This document shows positions 1 through 10,689 of a stretch of DNA of 64,000 nt, in pieces. A program made the position numbers and the translations under genes. Within the stretch, counting starts at the first letter, position 1. Each line of letters starts with the position of its first letter. The notes beneath the pieces are model-generated. The model searched no databases, was not told the DNA's origin, and worked only from the letters and a program-made list of their open reading frames with translations. This stretch comes from Prionace glauca (lineage: Eukaryota; Chordata; Chondrichthyes; Carcharhiniformes; Carcharhinidae). The stretch is from contig CM075760.1 in NCBI GenBank assembly GCA_037974335.1, positions 4,566,859 through 4,630,858 of the forward strand, read 5' to 3'.

Positions 1-855
1 ATCCAACGGCTGGAATGCTGCATCGCTTGGAAGTAGCCAGGACAGACAAACAGGACAGGGAGACACATGCCAAGGAATCCAACCTGCCTACAAAATCTAT
101 GTGTCATGTATGATGGGATTGTTGTAAAGTTGGTGTTTGTAAAATTATAAAAAAACACTTCTAAAATGCTAAGAGCTGTAAAATTTTATGGTTTGGTTAG
201 AAAAGTTTTTTTGTACTTAAGCAGGTACATGCTGTATACAGATTGAAACAATATTATCAGAGACAAGAACAGCTGGACTGCTTTGGTAACAAGCTTCAGG
301 CATTTGAATCAGAACATGTTTTTGAATTTTAACCAATCAGTTTGAAATAGGTATTTGAATAACACAGCTTATCAGATTTGAATTTGATGTTTGGATAACT
401 GGTAAACCAATACTCGTGTGGGGATTTTTGGGTATGTCTTCAGGGGTACAAAAGCCATAGCTCCCAGCACCAGAATGCCAGCCAGCATCTGGCACAGATC
501 ACAGCTTGAGAGAGAGTGAGACACATACAGGCAACAACTGTCTCTACCAGCGTAACAGCCATATTTGTGTTTTAAAAGAGCCTCATCTCAATCGTAAAGA
601 TACCAACAAAAGATAGTGAAAACATTAGATAAAGAAGATTCTGGAAGATGACAACCCTGGTTGATGTTTTGAGAGCGACTAAAATTCTATTTCTTTTTGT
701 TAATAAGTGGGAATTGTATTTATTTAAACAGCATTCCATAGAATAGTGTTTTATTAAGTTTGTTAATAGTTTTGTGAACCTGATTACTGTTAGATAAATA
801 AAGTGTTACTTGCTTTTTTTCAGAAGGAGTCTCAGGTGGTTATTTTGATTTGACC
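1..855. other. Unassigned AT-rich stretch
   Basis: No gene or familiar repeat is recognised here. Around 470-530 a short pyrimidine/purine-mixed part precedes an AT-rich tail with an AATAAA at about 795-805, which is the arrangement of a retroposon or LTR 3' part, but no terminal repeats or target duplication were found, so no family is claimed. Confidence 0.3.
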
Positions 856-1246
856 ACTAAAACCAGCCTCCCATCCATTGACTCTGTCTACACTTCCCAC
901 TGCCTCAGCAAAGCAGCCAGCATAATCAAGGACCCCCATGCACCCTGGATATTCTCTCTTCCACCTTCTTCCTTTGGGAAAAAGATACAAAAGTCTGAGG
1001 TCAAATACCAACTGACTCAAGAACAACTTCTTCCCTGTTGTTGTCAGACTTTTGAATGTACTTACCTTGCATTAACTTGATCTTTCTCTACACCCTAGCT
1101 ATGACTGAAACACTATATTCTGCACGGTCATTTCCTTCTCTATGAATGGTATGTTTTGTCTGTATAGCACGCAAAAAACAATACTTTTCCGCTATATGTT
1201 AATACATGTGACAAGAATAAATCAAATCAAATCAAAACTTGCTGAA
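856..1246 (+). mobile_element. L2-clade LINE (HER1-like), 3' end
   Basis: The stretch encodes the very C-terminus of an L2-type reverse transcriptase (a TSLPSIDSVY ... KAASIIKDPHAP series) followed by a 3' UTR and a short tail of repeated TCAAA units. It is 5'-truncated. The same 3' end recurs at 25437-26330, 35745-36505, 42213-42593 and 53739-54133, and inverted at 37664-38275 and 55470-55960. Confidence 0.8.
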
Positions 1247-1389
1247 GTGCAGATAATCTCACATACTTCAACAGATCATGAAGGGAAATACTTCCCTTTG
1301 GGTGGTTAAGTGTTAGTTCTCAGAGAGGAGATCAACTTCCCCCTCGAAACTGGATCAAAATGGCGTTTCTTGCCCCCCACCTCCCCGAG

Positions 1390-1918
1390 ATCTGCAGATT
1401 CTCATTGACGGAAGTAAACAGATGTCCCACTGGGGTGAACATGACTGTGAGATGGACATCTCCCAGTCTCTGTTTGACTCTCCTGCAGCTTCCTGTCAGG
1501 GTTGACTTGGATAAGGATAATTCATCACTTGAGCTGGAAAAGTCCATTGATTGCTGAGCCACCAGAAAGTCTCCCAGCAAGGATGGAATTCCAGCTGAAC
1601 TGCTCAGACACAAAGTCTCATCAACTGCCACACCTTTAATAATCTCCTGATTCTCTGTTGGGATGATGTGGGTATGCCGGCGTTGGACTGGCGTAAACAC
1701 AGTAAAAAGTCTGACAACACCAGATTTTAGTCCAACCGATTTATTTGAGAATATTATCAAATAAATCGGTTGGACTAAAACCTGGTGTTGTCAGACTTTT
1801 CTCTGTTGGGAGACAGAATCTGTTCTACAGGAGTGTGTGATGCAAAAAACCCCATCAAAATATACAAAAATTAAGGTGATAGACGAGATTGCTACAACTA
1901 CAGGGGACATCTGAACAT
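1390..1918 (+). mobile_element. Non-LTR retrotransposon fragment of a second lineage (RT N-terminal part)
   Basis: Read in pieces, the + strand gives the linker and start of a reverse transcriptase: an LIDGSKQMSHW-like part, then KDGIPAELLRH, and after a hairpin insertion (1663-1798) GDRRDCYNYRGHL. These resemble the SADG.xLLT, GKAPGxDGIPAE and NKGDRSDCxNYRGISL motifs known from RTE/L1-type elements. Several stops interrupt it. Related fragments lie on the - strand at 30170-30345 and 32690-33600. Confidence 0.55.
1663..1798. mobile_element. Hairpin (foldback) element with 12-bp target duplication
   Basis: An asymmetric head (GATGTGGGTATGCCGGCGTT) is followed by two arms that are near-perfect inverted repeats of about 50 bases with a short loop near 1747-1757. 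It is flanked by an exact 12-base duplication, TTCTCTGTTGGG, at 1651-1662 and 1799-1810. It sits inside the LINE fragment 1390-1918. Confidence 0.8.
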
Positions 1919-2185
1919 ACAATGGTGAGCACTGCTGCCTCACAGTGCCAGGGATCTGGGTTCAATTCCTGGTCTTGGGTCACTGTGTGTGGAGTTTGCA
2001 TGTTCTCTCCATATCTGCGTGGGTTTCATCCCGGTGATCCGGATTCCTCCCACACTCCAAAGACGTGCAGGTTCGGTGGACTAAATTGCCCCAGTGTCAG
2101 GGGGATTAGCAAGGATGTGGGATCACGGGAATAGGGCATAGGTGGGATTGTGGTCAGTGCAGACTCGATGGGCCAAATATCGAAA
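1919..2185 (+). mobile_element. HE1-type SINE, A tail
   Basis: The tRNA-like head (GGTGAGCACTGCTGCCTCAC, box B around GGGTTCAATTCC) is followed by the conserved body and ends near GACTCGATGGGCC. It lies inside the 3' side of the LINE fragment that starts at 1390. Confidence 0.85.
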
Positions 2186-2540
2186 GTCCCATCAATTGCC
2201 ACATCTTCCTGATGTCCTTCTTCTCAGCAGCTAAGTTCTGTTCCACAGGACGTATTGATTGAAAAATGATCTCGGTTTGCAAACCAATCTGCTGCATCTT
2301 CCTAACCACTTCCCTCTCTGTTCCAAAGACCCATGGATTGCCAGGCTGATCCCTGTAACTGATTCTCCCCTTGTACAAAACATCGAATTTCATCTAGGAG
2401 ACACTAGCCACTGACAGAGGAAAATGGTCCAGCCAGTGTGTATCGCAGTGGCAAACAATGGTTTGGTAACCGGCACCCACATTGAAAATAACAACCCACA
2501 ACCATATCTGAAAACTGCTTCATAACAGGGTATTCATAAC
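2186..2540. other. Unassigned stretch with a short open frame
   Basis: On the - strand about 68 codons are open from 2393 down to the SINE edge (start MKFDVLYKGRISYRDQPGNP). I do not recognise the product, there is no evidence of splicing sites used, and the open length is within what chance allows in repeat-rich DNA. Confidence 0.2.
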
Positions 2541-2852
2541 AGGCATGTTGGTACAGTAATTAGCACTGCTCCGTCGCAGCGCCAGGGACCTGGATTTGAC
2601 TCCCGGCTTGGTCAATGTCTGAGTGGACTCTGCACATTCCCCTGTGTCTGTGTGGGTTTTTTCCGGGTGTTCTGGTTTCCTCCCACAGACTAAAAGATGT
2701 GCAGGTTAGGAGCAATGGCCAAGCTAAATCCTCCCTCAGTGCACCCGAATAGGTGCCAGAGTATGACTAGCGGATTTTCACATTAACTTCACTGCAGTGT
2801 TAATGTCAGCCTACCCGTGACACTAATTAATAAATAAATAACTTGTGGCAGA
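2541..2852 (+). mobile_element. HE1-type SINE, B tail
   Basis: Head TTAGCACTGCTCCGTCGCAG, box-B-like GATTTGACTCCC, and an end with CACTGCAGTGTTAATGTCAG and AATAAATAAATAA. Confidence 0.85.
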
Positions 2853-3019
2853 ACCTGCCTCTCTGGGATTGATCTTTTTAACCATCAATAAAAGTAAACT
2901 GTATAAACTTCCTTCTATCCTCAGCAGATGTTTTGCTGAATGTACATCATCTTAGTTGGTGGAAGATGTCAACGAGAATGACAATTCCACTGCAGTACAG
3001 AGGGAACACAACAACATCT

Positions 3020-3325
3020 ATAAAAGAGTAGAGCTGGAATGAAAATAGGAATTAAGGAATAAGATAAGACAATTCAAAGAGAGATAGCACAAATACGAAA
3101 CCATTGTTTCTTTCAGTATTTATGTGGGAGATAGAACAGAAAGTGGAGTCATTGATGATGGGATAAATATTCAGGTAAATACTGGTAATGTACTTATAAT
3201 CCCCTAGTACTTATAAATCCCCAGGTATGAATGGATTACAGCCAAACATTTTAAAAGAACTGAGGGAAGATATAGCAGAGACAATACTGCTTATATTTAA
3301 TAACTCATTAAAAATGAGGCCCAGG
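3020..3325 (+). mobile_element. CR1-like LINE fragment (linker and RT start)
   Basis: The + strand gives SPGMNGLQPNILKELREDI followed by AETILLIFNNSLK, matching the SPGPDGIHPRVLKEL part at the start of CR1 reverse transcriptases (compare 59945-60030). Both ends are lost and the copy is diverged. Confidence 0.6.
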
Positions 3326-3416
3326 GCTCGGCTCCTCCCTCTGTGACTGGATCCTAGGCTTCCTAATCCACAGACCGCAATCAGTAAGGATAGGCAATAA
3401 CATCTCTTCCACAATA

Positions 3417-3710
3417 TGTTGTCACAGTGGTTAGCACTGCTGCCTCACAGTGCCAGGGACACACATTCGATTCCCGACTTGGGTCACTGTCTGTGCAGAG
3501 TTTGCATGTTCTCCCTGTGTCTGCATGGATTTCCTCCAGCTGCTCTGGTTTTCTCCCACAGTCCAAAGATGTGCTAGTTAGGTCCATTAGCCATGCTAAA
3601 TTCTCCCTCAGTGTACCCAAACAGGTGCTGGAGAGTGGTGACTAGGGGATTTTTCACAGTAACTTTATTGCAGTGTGAATGTAATTTGTGATTAATAAAT
3701 AAATAAATAT
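3417..3710 (+). mobile_element. HE1-type SINE, B tail
   Basis: Head GTGGTTAGCACTGCTGCCTC and the end GCAGTGTGAATGTAATTTGT with an AATAAA-rich tail. It abuts the L2 fragment that follows. Confidence 0.85.
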
Positions 3711-3728
3711 ACCCCTTATACTCTGACT

Positions 3729-4075
3729 GTGTGGCCAAATTCCCCTCCAATCCAATTTTCAAGTTTGCTGACGATACCACCATAGTGGGTCGGATCGCAA
3801 AGAACGACAAGACAAAATACAGGAAAGAGATAGAGAATCTGGTGAAACGGTACAATGACAATAACTTCCTTCAATGTCAAGAAGCGGAGTGGTGGACATG
3901 TCCCTGTCTACATCAATGGGGATGAAGGATAAATGGTCGAGAGCTTCAAGTTTCTAGGTGTCCAGATCACCAACAACATGGCCTGGTCCCTCCAATACTG
4001 ACACTGTAGTTAAGAAAGCCCACCAACGCCTTTACTTTCTCAGGAGCCTAAGAAATTTGGCATGTCCACTACAAG
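3729..4075 (+). mobile_element. L2-clade LINE fragment (RT thumb part)
   Basis: Encodes KFADDTTIVG, the catalytic F-A-D-D of the reverse transcriptase, then a frame-shifted SFKFLGVQITNN and KKAHQRLYFLRSLR. The homologous part of the 25437-26330 copy aligns over the whole length. The 3' UTR is missing. Confidence 0.75.
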
Positions 4076-4199
4076 TTGTAGATTTTGTTTAGAAGATTCA
4101 ATAGAGATTGATATTCAAAGTTAACTACTTTAGTGCAGAACAACTTCAGCTGTGGGTCAGTTCATTCAGAGGAAAGATCCCAGATGGTGGTTTTTCAAG

Positions 4200-4852
4200 G
4201 TAAACTGCAGGTCTGACAGCTCAGTCAGATCCTCTCTCAGCTCAGGAGAGCTCAACAATTCCACATACTGTCCCACAGGGGAGTTTCCCTACTGCAGTGG
4301 GACCACATCCTACCTGAACCTCCTGTCCCTCACCTTGAACCTATGTCCTCATGACTGATCCTTCAGCTAAGGGGAATAGCTGATCCCTATCCACTCTGTC
4401 TATGTCTCTCAATCTTGTATACCCCAATCAGGTTGCCCCTCAGTCTCCTCTGCATCAACAAAGACAATCCAAGTCTATCCAACCTCTCTTCATAATTAAA
4501 TTTTCCATCCCAGGCAGTATCCTGGTGAATCTCCTCTGCACTGCCACCAGTGCAATCACATCCTTCTGATAATATGGCAATTGGAACTGCACATTGTACT
4601 CTAACTGTGGCCTCACCAAAGTTCTATGCAACTCCAGCATGACTTCCCTGCTTTTGTGATCTATATCTCAATTGATAAAGTTAAGTGTCTACATGCCTTT
4701 TTCATCACCCTACGAACATGCCTTCTGCTTTCTGAGATTGGTGGACAAACAAGGTCCCTTTGTTCCACAGAACTTCCTCATGTCCCACCTTTCACTGAAT
4801 ACTTTCTTGTCAAGTTACTCCTCCCAAAGTGTGTCACCTCACAGTAGGCTGA
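4200..4852 (-). mobile_element. CR1-like LINE, 3' half fragment
   Basis: On the - strand part of the frame reads LHRTLVRPQLEYNVQFQLPY and VQRRFTRILPGME, the conserved C-terminal region of CR1 ORF2. Frames are broken and the 3' UTR is not clear. A SINE follows at its 5' side. Confidence 0.7.
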
Positions 4853-5095
4853 TATTAACACTATGAAAATCCCCTAGTCGCCACACTCTGGCGCTTGTTT
4901 GGATACACCAAGGGAGAACTTAGCATGGCGAATGCACTGAACCAGCACAGTTTTTGGACTGTGGGAGGGAACTGAAACACCTGGAGGAATCCCACGCAGA
5001 CATGAGGAGAATGTGCAAACTCTGCACAGTTAGTGACCCAAGCTGGGAATCAAACCGGGTGCCGTGAGGCAGCAGTGCTAGCCACTGTGCCACAC
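4853..5095 (-). mobile_element. HE1-type SINE, B tail
   Basis: Reads inverted: tail GATATTAACACTATGAAAAT at the left, head with GCTAGCCACTGTGCCAC at the right. It separates a CR1-like fragment from an L2-like one. Confidence 0.85.
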
Positions 5096-5099
5096 TTGA

Positions 5100-5904
5100 T
5101 TGGAGAGGCAGATTTTAACAAGAATCTTTAATCAGGAGAGAGCTGGAGGTTCATGGAAGGAATTTCAGATCTTTGGATCAGAGATACTGAGGTGGAGTTT
5201 TTTAAATCAGTGATGTTCAAGGATAATTGATTGAGAGGAGCGCAGATATTTCGCAGGGTGCTTGACTGGAAATTAGAGAATGGGAGGGTTGAGGGCATGA
5301 AGCAATTTGAAAACAAGGATGCAAAACTTTAAAACCATAATTTGATCAGAACCAAATTTTAATAAGGAGCAAATTTAGGCCAGTGAGCTCAGGGAGGGAT
5401 GGCTGAACAGGAGTTGGTGTGAGAAAACTCACTGGCAGCAGAGTTTTGGATAATTTCATGTTTCTGTGTGGGAATGGGGTGAATGTGAGAGGCTGATCAG
5501 GAGTGCATCGGAAATGTCAGGTCTAAAGGTGACACAGGCATGGATGAGGATTTCAGCAGCAGATGGGGTGAAGACAGGTGACATTATGGAGATTGAAATA
5601 TCTGGTATCAATGATGGTATGAACATAAGAAGTAGGAGCAGGAGTAGGAGTAGGCCATCTAGCCCTTTGAGCCTGCCCTGCCATTCAACAAGATCATGGC
5701 TGATCTGAAGTGGATCAGTTCCACTTTCCTGCTTTCTCCCCATGACCCTTAGTTCCCCTTGTCTATCAGAAACCTATGGATATTAGTGATCAGAAAGTCG
5801 TCTTGGGGTTAAATCTAACACCAAGATTATGAAGAGTGTGGTTCCGCCTCAGGGAATTCTGAGTGAGAGCGATGGACTCTGTAGTTAGGGAACTGAATTT
5901 GTAG
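5100..5904 (-). mobile_element. L2-like LINE, C-terminal fragment, split by a CR1-like 3' end
   Basis: The - strand carries the diverged ending of a fish/shark L2-type ORF2 in 5100-5621 and, beyond a CR1-like insertion at 5622-5778, again in 5779-5904. The call rests on resemblance to a common LINE ending (INSAA, LADLHWLP-type region), not on an open frame. Confidence 0.5.
5622..5778 (-). mobile_element. CR1-like LINE 3' end (short)
   Basis: Starts with GAACATAAGAAGTAGGAGCA, the inverted 3' terminus of the main CR1-like family here, and runs about 157 bases through GATCATGGCTGATCTGAAGT. It carries a small (AGGAGT)n expansion near 5636-5655. It interrupts the L2-like copy, so it is the younger of the two. 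Confidence 0.8.
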
Positions 5905-6192
5905 TGATGATTAAAAGTAAAGTTTATTTATTAGTCACAAGTACGGCTCACATTAACACTGCAATGTAGTTACTGTGAAATTCCCCTCGTCGCCACATTC
6001 TGGCGCCTGTTCGGGTCAATGCAGCTAACCAGCGTGTCTTTCAGAATGTGGGAGGAAACCGGAGCACCCGGAGGAAACCCAGGCAGGCACGGGGAGAACA
6101 TGCAGAATCTGCATCGACAGTGACCCGGGCTGGGAATCAAACACAGGTCCCTGGCGCTAGAAGCAGCAGTGCTAACCACTGTGCCGCCCAGA
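5905..6192 (-). mobile_element. HE1-type SINE, B tail
   Basis: Inverted tail with AGTTTATTTATTAGTCACAA and ACATTAACACTGCAATGTAG; the head ends GCTAACCACTGTGCCGCC. Confidence 0.85.
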
Positions 6193-6750
6193 AAATTGTT
6201 GGAAATTAAAGACAATTGTTGAAATTTTGCCATGTCGCCTGCCCGGGGCTCGTAAGATCCCACCTGAAGCCAATGAAGAAAGTTATCCTGCGAGCCTCGC
6301 CCACCCCAATTGCAGGATGGGAGTGCCGGTAAAATTCTGGCTTTGGTCTACCCAATTTTCAATTGGAGGAAATGTCTGCTCATCCTGATAAGCAATTTGA
6401 TAATCCCTTCCAAGCAGCAGGGTGGGTGTACTCACATCACAAGGACTGCAGCAGTTTAGGGAAGGTGGCAGACGACCATCTTCTCCAGGATCACTCGAAG
6501 GAGATAGGAGTGACACTGAAGAAGGATATGGGTTCAAAATAAGGCTGGGAAGATCTTTAGAGACAGTCTGGCCAAGTGGACAAGTGGAAGGGAGGGCAGC
6601 AGCAGAGGCAGCTGATCAGATTGACTTCATGTTAGTGATAGAGAAGCTCCATGTGCTCCTCACATTTGTTGTTGGGGGTGAGGATGGAGGAGAGGGACAA
6701 CCCTTCAAAAGGAGTATTTTGTGTTAGACATATTAAAAAGGTTTGACAGA
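6193..6750. other. Unassigned stretch 3' of ZNF1
   Basis: A + strand frame is open from 6422 to 6727 but I recognise nothing in it, and part of it (about 6437-6490) resembles the end of the second SINE family found here. The left part of ZNF1's 3' UTR may reach into it. Confidence 0.25.
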
Positions 6751-6878
6751 CTGTTTAATGCAAAGCTTATTTATTTGGTTTTTGTCCGCAACTGGACTGG
6801 AGTTTATTGACATCAGGAGAATCAGATTGCAATGGTTCAGTCCTGAATGCGACTGATGTCAAAATCCAATCACTGTAG

Positions 6879-7664
6879 TTACTTGTGAACTCGCTGGTGA
6901 TTCAGCAGAGTGGAGGAGGTAGTGAATCTCTTCCCACATGTGAAGCAGGTGAATGGCCTCTCCCCAGTGTGAATTCGCTGGTGGTTCAGCAGGCTTGATA
7001 ACTGAGTGAATCCCTTCCCACATTCGGAGCAGGAGAACGGTCTCTCCCCAGTGTGGGTGCGCTGGTGTACAGTGAGTTGCTCTGATCGCCTGAACCCAGT
7101 CCCACAATGAGGGCATCTGAACGGTCTCTCATCAGTGTGGACCTGCTGATGGGACGTGAGTTCCCCAGAACTTTTATAGCACCTCTCACAGATTGCACAT
7201 TTAAAAGGTCTCTCCTCAGTGTGAACTCGCTGGTGTGACAGCAGATGGGATGACTGAGTGAATGCTTTTCCACACTGGGAGCAGGTGAATGGTCTCTCCC
7301 CAGTGTGAACTCGCTGGTGTTCCGACAGGTTGGATAACTGAGTGAATCCCTTCCCGCACACAGAGCAGGTGAACGGCCTCTTCCCGGTATGATCTCGCAG
7401 GTGTTTCAGCAGGCTCGATGACTGAGTGAATCCCTTCCCACACATGGAGCAAATGAATGGTCTCTCCCCAGTGTGACTGCGTCGATGAGTTTCTAGCTCC
7501 GATGGGTAATTGAATCTCTTACCACAGTCCTCACATTTCCAGGGTTTCTCCCCAGCATGGCTGCGCTTGTGTCTGGACAGGCCAGATGATTGTCTGAAGC
7601 CTCGCCCACACACAGGACACATGTACAGTTTCTCCTCCTGCTGAAAGGTGTTTTTCCCTTCCAT
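6879..7664 (-). CDS. ZNF1: C2H2 zinc-finger protein, nine fingers
   Basis: A 261-residue protein made almost wholly of nine Krueppel-type fingers in tandem with TGE(R/K)P linkers; in the cell it should be a nuclear DNA-binding protein. All nine keep C-x2-C and H-x3-H. Fingers 6 and 7 are of a distinct type ([10 protein letters not shown], then [10 protein letters not shown]) that recurs in ZNF5. The start is the ATG at 7664 ([10 protein letters not shown]); an upstream in-frame TGA lies in the same exon, so nothing longer is coded there. The exon begins at 7773 after a TTTTGCAG acceptor. A good donor (AACG|GTAAGC) ends a candidate leader exon at 11907, next to a CpG-rich stretch. No KRAB or other effector domain is seen, so direction of regulation is unknown. 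The 3' UTR resembles those of ZNF4 and ZNF5, which points to a common ancestor. Confidence 0.9.
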   Translation of the reverse strand: MEGKNTFQQEEKLYMCPVCGRGFRQSSGLSRHKRSHAGEKPWKCEDCGKRFNYPSELETHRRSHTGERPFICSMCGKGFTQSSSLLKHLRDHTGKRPFTCSVCGKGFTQLSNLSEHQRVHTGERPFTCSQCGKAFTQSSHLLSHQRVHTEERPFKCAICERCYKSSGELTSHQQVHTDERPFRCPHCGTGFRRSEQLTVHQRTHTGERPFSCSECGKGFTQLSSLLNHQRIHTGERPFTCFTCGKRFTTSSTLLNHQRVHK

Positions 7665-7772
7665 GTTCAAACTCTGTTGATGTTCAGGTCACGATAAATG
7701 GGGCGATCTGGCAGATGCTGGGTGTGATGTTTGGTTTCAGTTTTCCAACAGCAAATGTCCCCCTTCTAACAC

Positions 7773-7774
7773 CC
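7773..7774 (-). other. Splice acceptor of the ZNF1 array exon
   Basis: The - strand reads TCAATTTTGCAG then GGTGTTAGAAGG. The same arrangement (pyrimidines, CAG, GGTGTT or GGTTTT) stands in front of the arrays of ZNF2 and ZNF4, which makes the acceptor believable. Confidence 0.65.
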
Positions 7775-8096
7775 TGCAAAATTGATTCAAGTCAGAAAAA
7801 GGGAGCAAGAGAGATTGTGAAATTGAGCTGAATGAATCTAGTCATTTGTGGGGTCAGCACAAGAAACAAGTTATCATGTAAACTGTTGGATTGTCGTATT
7901 AAAGAGTTCACTGATGTCCATCACGAATGGGAACCTGTCATTTGGTCTGGAGTTACAGAAGCACCTGATCTGTATATGGGAGAAGAGAGCAAGAAAGAGA
8001 AGGGGCAGGGCAAGAGGCAAGGAGTGAAGGAGAGGGTTTTCATTTATCAACAACTTAAAAAGAATTTCGACGGACTCTCATTCTCCACCACCCAGA

Positions 8097-8170
8097 AGAC
8101 AGGCCAGATGATTGTCTGAAGCATTGCTCACATATAGAACATGTGTAGTTTGTCCTCATTATGGAAGGTG
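8097..8170 (-). pseudogene. Zinc-finger fragment, copy of the ZNF1 5' coding part
   Basis: About 74 bases match 7570-7650 of ZNF1 (shared run AGGCCAGATGATTGTCTGAA) and correspond to the end of its first finger and the residues before it. It stands alone in the ZNF1 intron, with stops, and no further fingers follow. It looks like a local duplication remnant. Confidence 0.7.
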
Positions 8171-8237
8171 CATCAAAAGGTAGTGGGTGTATGTGAAAAC
8201 CATTACCTCGAAGTTCCCCTCCAACTCACACACTGTT

Positions 8238-8516
8238 AAAGTTAATTTATTAGTCATGAGTAAGGCTTACATTAACACTGCAATGAAGTTACTGTGAAAT
8301 TCCCCCAGTTGGCGCAGTCCGGCACCTGTTTGGGTCAATGCACCTAACCAGCACGCCTTTCAGAACGTGGGTGGACACCGGAGCACACGGAAGAAACCCA
8401 CACAAACACAGAGAGAATGTGCAAACTCCACACAGACTGTGATCCAAGCCAGGAATCGAATCCGGGTCCCTGGCACTGTGAAGCTGCAGTGCTAACCACT
8501 GTGCTACAGTGCCATC
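8238..8516 (-). mobile_element. HE1-type SINE, B tail
   Basis: Inverted tail TAATTTATTAGTCATGAGTA and head CTAACCACTGTGCTACAG, within the ZNF1 intron. Confidence 0.85.
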
Positions 8517-8599
8517 CTAACTTGTCTGACACTCAGTACTGGAAGATCAGAAATTTCCTCCATTCAAATATTGGGAAGAACAATATCAGTCCTCAGCAC

Positions 8600-8930
8600 A
8601 AACTCCACTGAATTACAGAATTCCCCCAGTACGTAACAGTGCCATTTGGCCCATTGCGTCTGTACTGATCACAAATGCACTCAGGCTCTATTCCCGTAAC
8701 CCCGCATATTTACCCTGTTAATCCCTCTGCACTGAGGTCAATCTAGCATGGCCAATCAACCTAAGCTGCTCATTTTTTGACTATGGGAGGAAACCAGAGC
8801 ACCCAGAGGAAACCCACACAGACACAGGGAGAAAGTGCAAACTCCACACAGACAATGACCCAAGGCCGGAATTGAATTGGGTCCCTGGCACTATGAGGCA
8901 TCAATGCTAACCACTGTTCCTCCCCCTGGA
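8600..8930 (-). mobile_element. HE1-type SINE, A tail, diverged
   Basis: Inverted; the tail side reads CCATTTGGCCCATTGCGTCT and the head ends GCTAACCACTGTTCC. More diverged than its neighbour at 8238. Confidence 0.75.
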
Positions 8931-8954
8931 AATTGGTGTGACACTTTCTTTATA

Positions 8955-9262
8955 GGATTCATAGGAGTCACTAGTTGTCCATCCCCAATTGCCCTCCATT
9001 TCAGAGTTAACCACATTGCTGTGGGCCTGGAATCACATGTCGGCCAGACCAGGTAAGGATGGCCGATTTCCTTCGCTAAAGGACATTAGTGAACTATATG
9101 AGTTTTTCTGACATGGTTCTATCATTAGACTTCTCATTCCAGATTTTTTAAATTGAATCCAAATTTTACCATCTGCCATGGTTGGGATTTGAACCCGGTA
9201 CCTCAGATCCTGCCCTGGGTCTCTGGATTACTAATCCAGTGACAATACCACTACCTTCTCAG
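8955..9262 (-). mobile_element. Second SINE family, nearly complete
   Basis: Inverted copy. The head at the right has a tRNA-like part (CTGGATTACTAATCCAGTGA, box B around GGGATTTGAACCCGG); the body has CTAAAGGACATTAGTGAAC and CCAGACCAGGTAAGGATGG. I know this as a common shark SINE but do not name the family. Other copies are at 16334, 22500, 26336, 26905 and 55024. Confidence 0.75.
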
Positions 9263-9289
9263 AGGCTCAGAATCAAACTGTTCACAACC

Positions 9290-9480
9290 ACGACAAAATA
9301 TTTCAGTCCCCCTTATCTTCCAGTCACATTATCATTATTACTGCTTACTTCCAGCTCATTAACATCACCCAATTCTGTCTGAGTTTCAGCACATCTGTTG
9401 CTGAAACTGTCAACCATTCTTTTGATATCTTTAACTTAGCTATCCTAGCACTCCCAGCCGGACTCTAACCATCACTGTGG
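9290..9480 (+). mobile_element. L2-like LINE fragment, weak
   Basis: The + strand part CACATCTGTTGCTGAAACTG resembles the RT region around 'ISAAETLIHA' of the L2-like element at 5500-5560 (opposite strand). Diverged and without an open frame. Confidence 0.35.
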
Positions 9481-9684
9481 GTCAAGGGTAGAAATTTACA
9501 ACATTCTCTTCACCCGCTTCCTGTTCCAGTTGGACACGCACAATCCTGGCAGCACTTTGCCCCTTGTGGTCGTCATAGAGGTTTACAGCACGGAACAAGG
9601 CCCTTCAGCCCAACTTGTCCATGCAGCCCCTTTTTTGAACCCCTAAGCTAGTCCCAATTTCCCGTGTTTGGCCAATATCCCTCA

Positions 9685-9763
9685 GATCAGCCATGATCTT
9701 ATTGAATGGCAGAGCAGGCTCGAAGGGCTACATGGCCTACTCCTGCTCCTATTTCTTATGTTA
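9685..9763 (+). mobile_element. CR1-like LINE 3' terminus (79 bases)
   Basis: GATCAGCCATGATCTTATTG to CTATTTCTTATGTT is the last part of the main CR1-like 3' UTR, strongly 5'-truncated, placed within the older copy 9575-11020. Confidence 0.8.
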
Positions 9764-10484
9764 TACCGATCTTACCCATGTAACTGTCTGAATGCTTTTA
9801 AAAGACAAAATTGTACCTACTACCACTACTATCTCTGGAAGCTTATTCCAGACACTCATCTCTCCCTGTGTGAACAAATTGCCCGTCTGGACACTTTTGT
9901 ATCTCTCCTCTCTCACCTTAAACTTATGCCCTCTAGTTTTAGATTCGCCTACTTTTGAGAAAAGATATTGGCTATCTAACTGATCTATGTCCCTCATTAT
10001 TTCATAGACCGCCATAAGATCACCTAAGCCTCCGATGCTCCAGAGAAAATAGTCCCAGTCTATCCAGCCTCTCCTTATAACTCAAACCATCAAGTCCCAC
10101 TAGCATTCTAGTAAATCTTTTCTGCACTCTTTCTAATTCAATAATATCCTTTCTATAATAGGGTGACCAGAACTCTACACAGTATCCCCAGTGTGGCCTT
10201 ACCAATGTTTTGTACAACTTCAACAAGACGTCCCAACTCCTGTATTTAATGTTCTGACCAATGAAACCAAGCATGCTAAATGCCTTCTTTGCCATTCTGT
10301 CCACCTGTGACTCCACTTTCAAGAAGCTATGAATCTGTGCCTCTCCCTAACGCCCTACCATTAACTGAGTAAGTCCTGCCCTGGTTCAATCTACCAAACT
10401 GCATCACCTCGCATTTATCTAAATTAAACTCCATCTGCCATTCGTCAGCCCACTGGCCCAATTGATCAAGATTCAGTTGCAATC

Positions 10485-10689
10485 TGTAATACCTCCACGG
10501 AGGCGAAAGTCCCGTCACTAAGTTAGTTTATTTACAACATACATCTGTACACAGCCAGCTTGTCAGAAGCTCCCTGCTGAATGCAGACTGGGAGTCTGAC
10601 ACACCTGCTTTAACTAGGGAGCATGAGGCTCCCTGATTTAACCATCAATTAGGAATAGGAACCTCATTAGCTTGGCTGAAGTCATCACA
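10485..10689 (-). mobile_element. Fossil solo LTR
   Basis: About 205 bases that read TG...CA on the - strand, with a poly(A) signal in its 3' part and a near-identical 5-base target duplication on each side (CAATC, CGATC). It shares several blocks with the stretch 21372-21599. No internal region is present. The LTR retroelement family is not determined. It is younger than the CR1-like copy it sits in. Confidence 0.55.

Noticed and set aside
1332-1760. Host coding exon shared by 1332-1760, 30180-30345 and 32690-32960, suggested by gaps that are multiples of three
   Set aside because: The opposite strand gives the KDGIPAELLRH start of a non-LTR reverse transcriptase with the expected neighbours, which explains the conservation better.
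5631-5655. CRISPR-like or regulatory meaning of the AGGAGT repeats
   Set aside because: It is a short slippage expansion inside a CR1-like 3' UTR in a vertebrate sequence.
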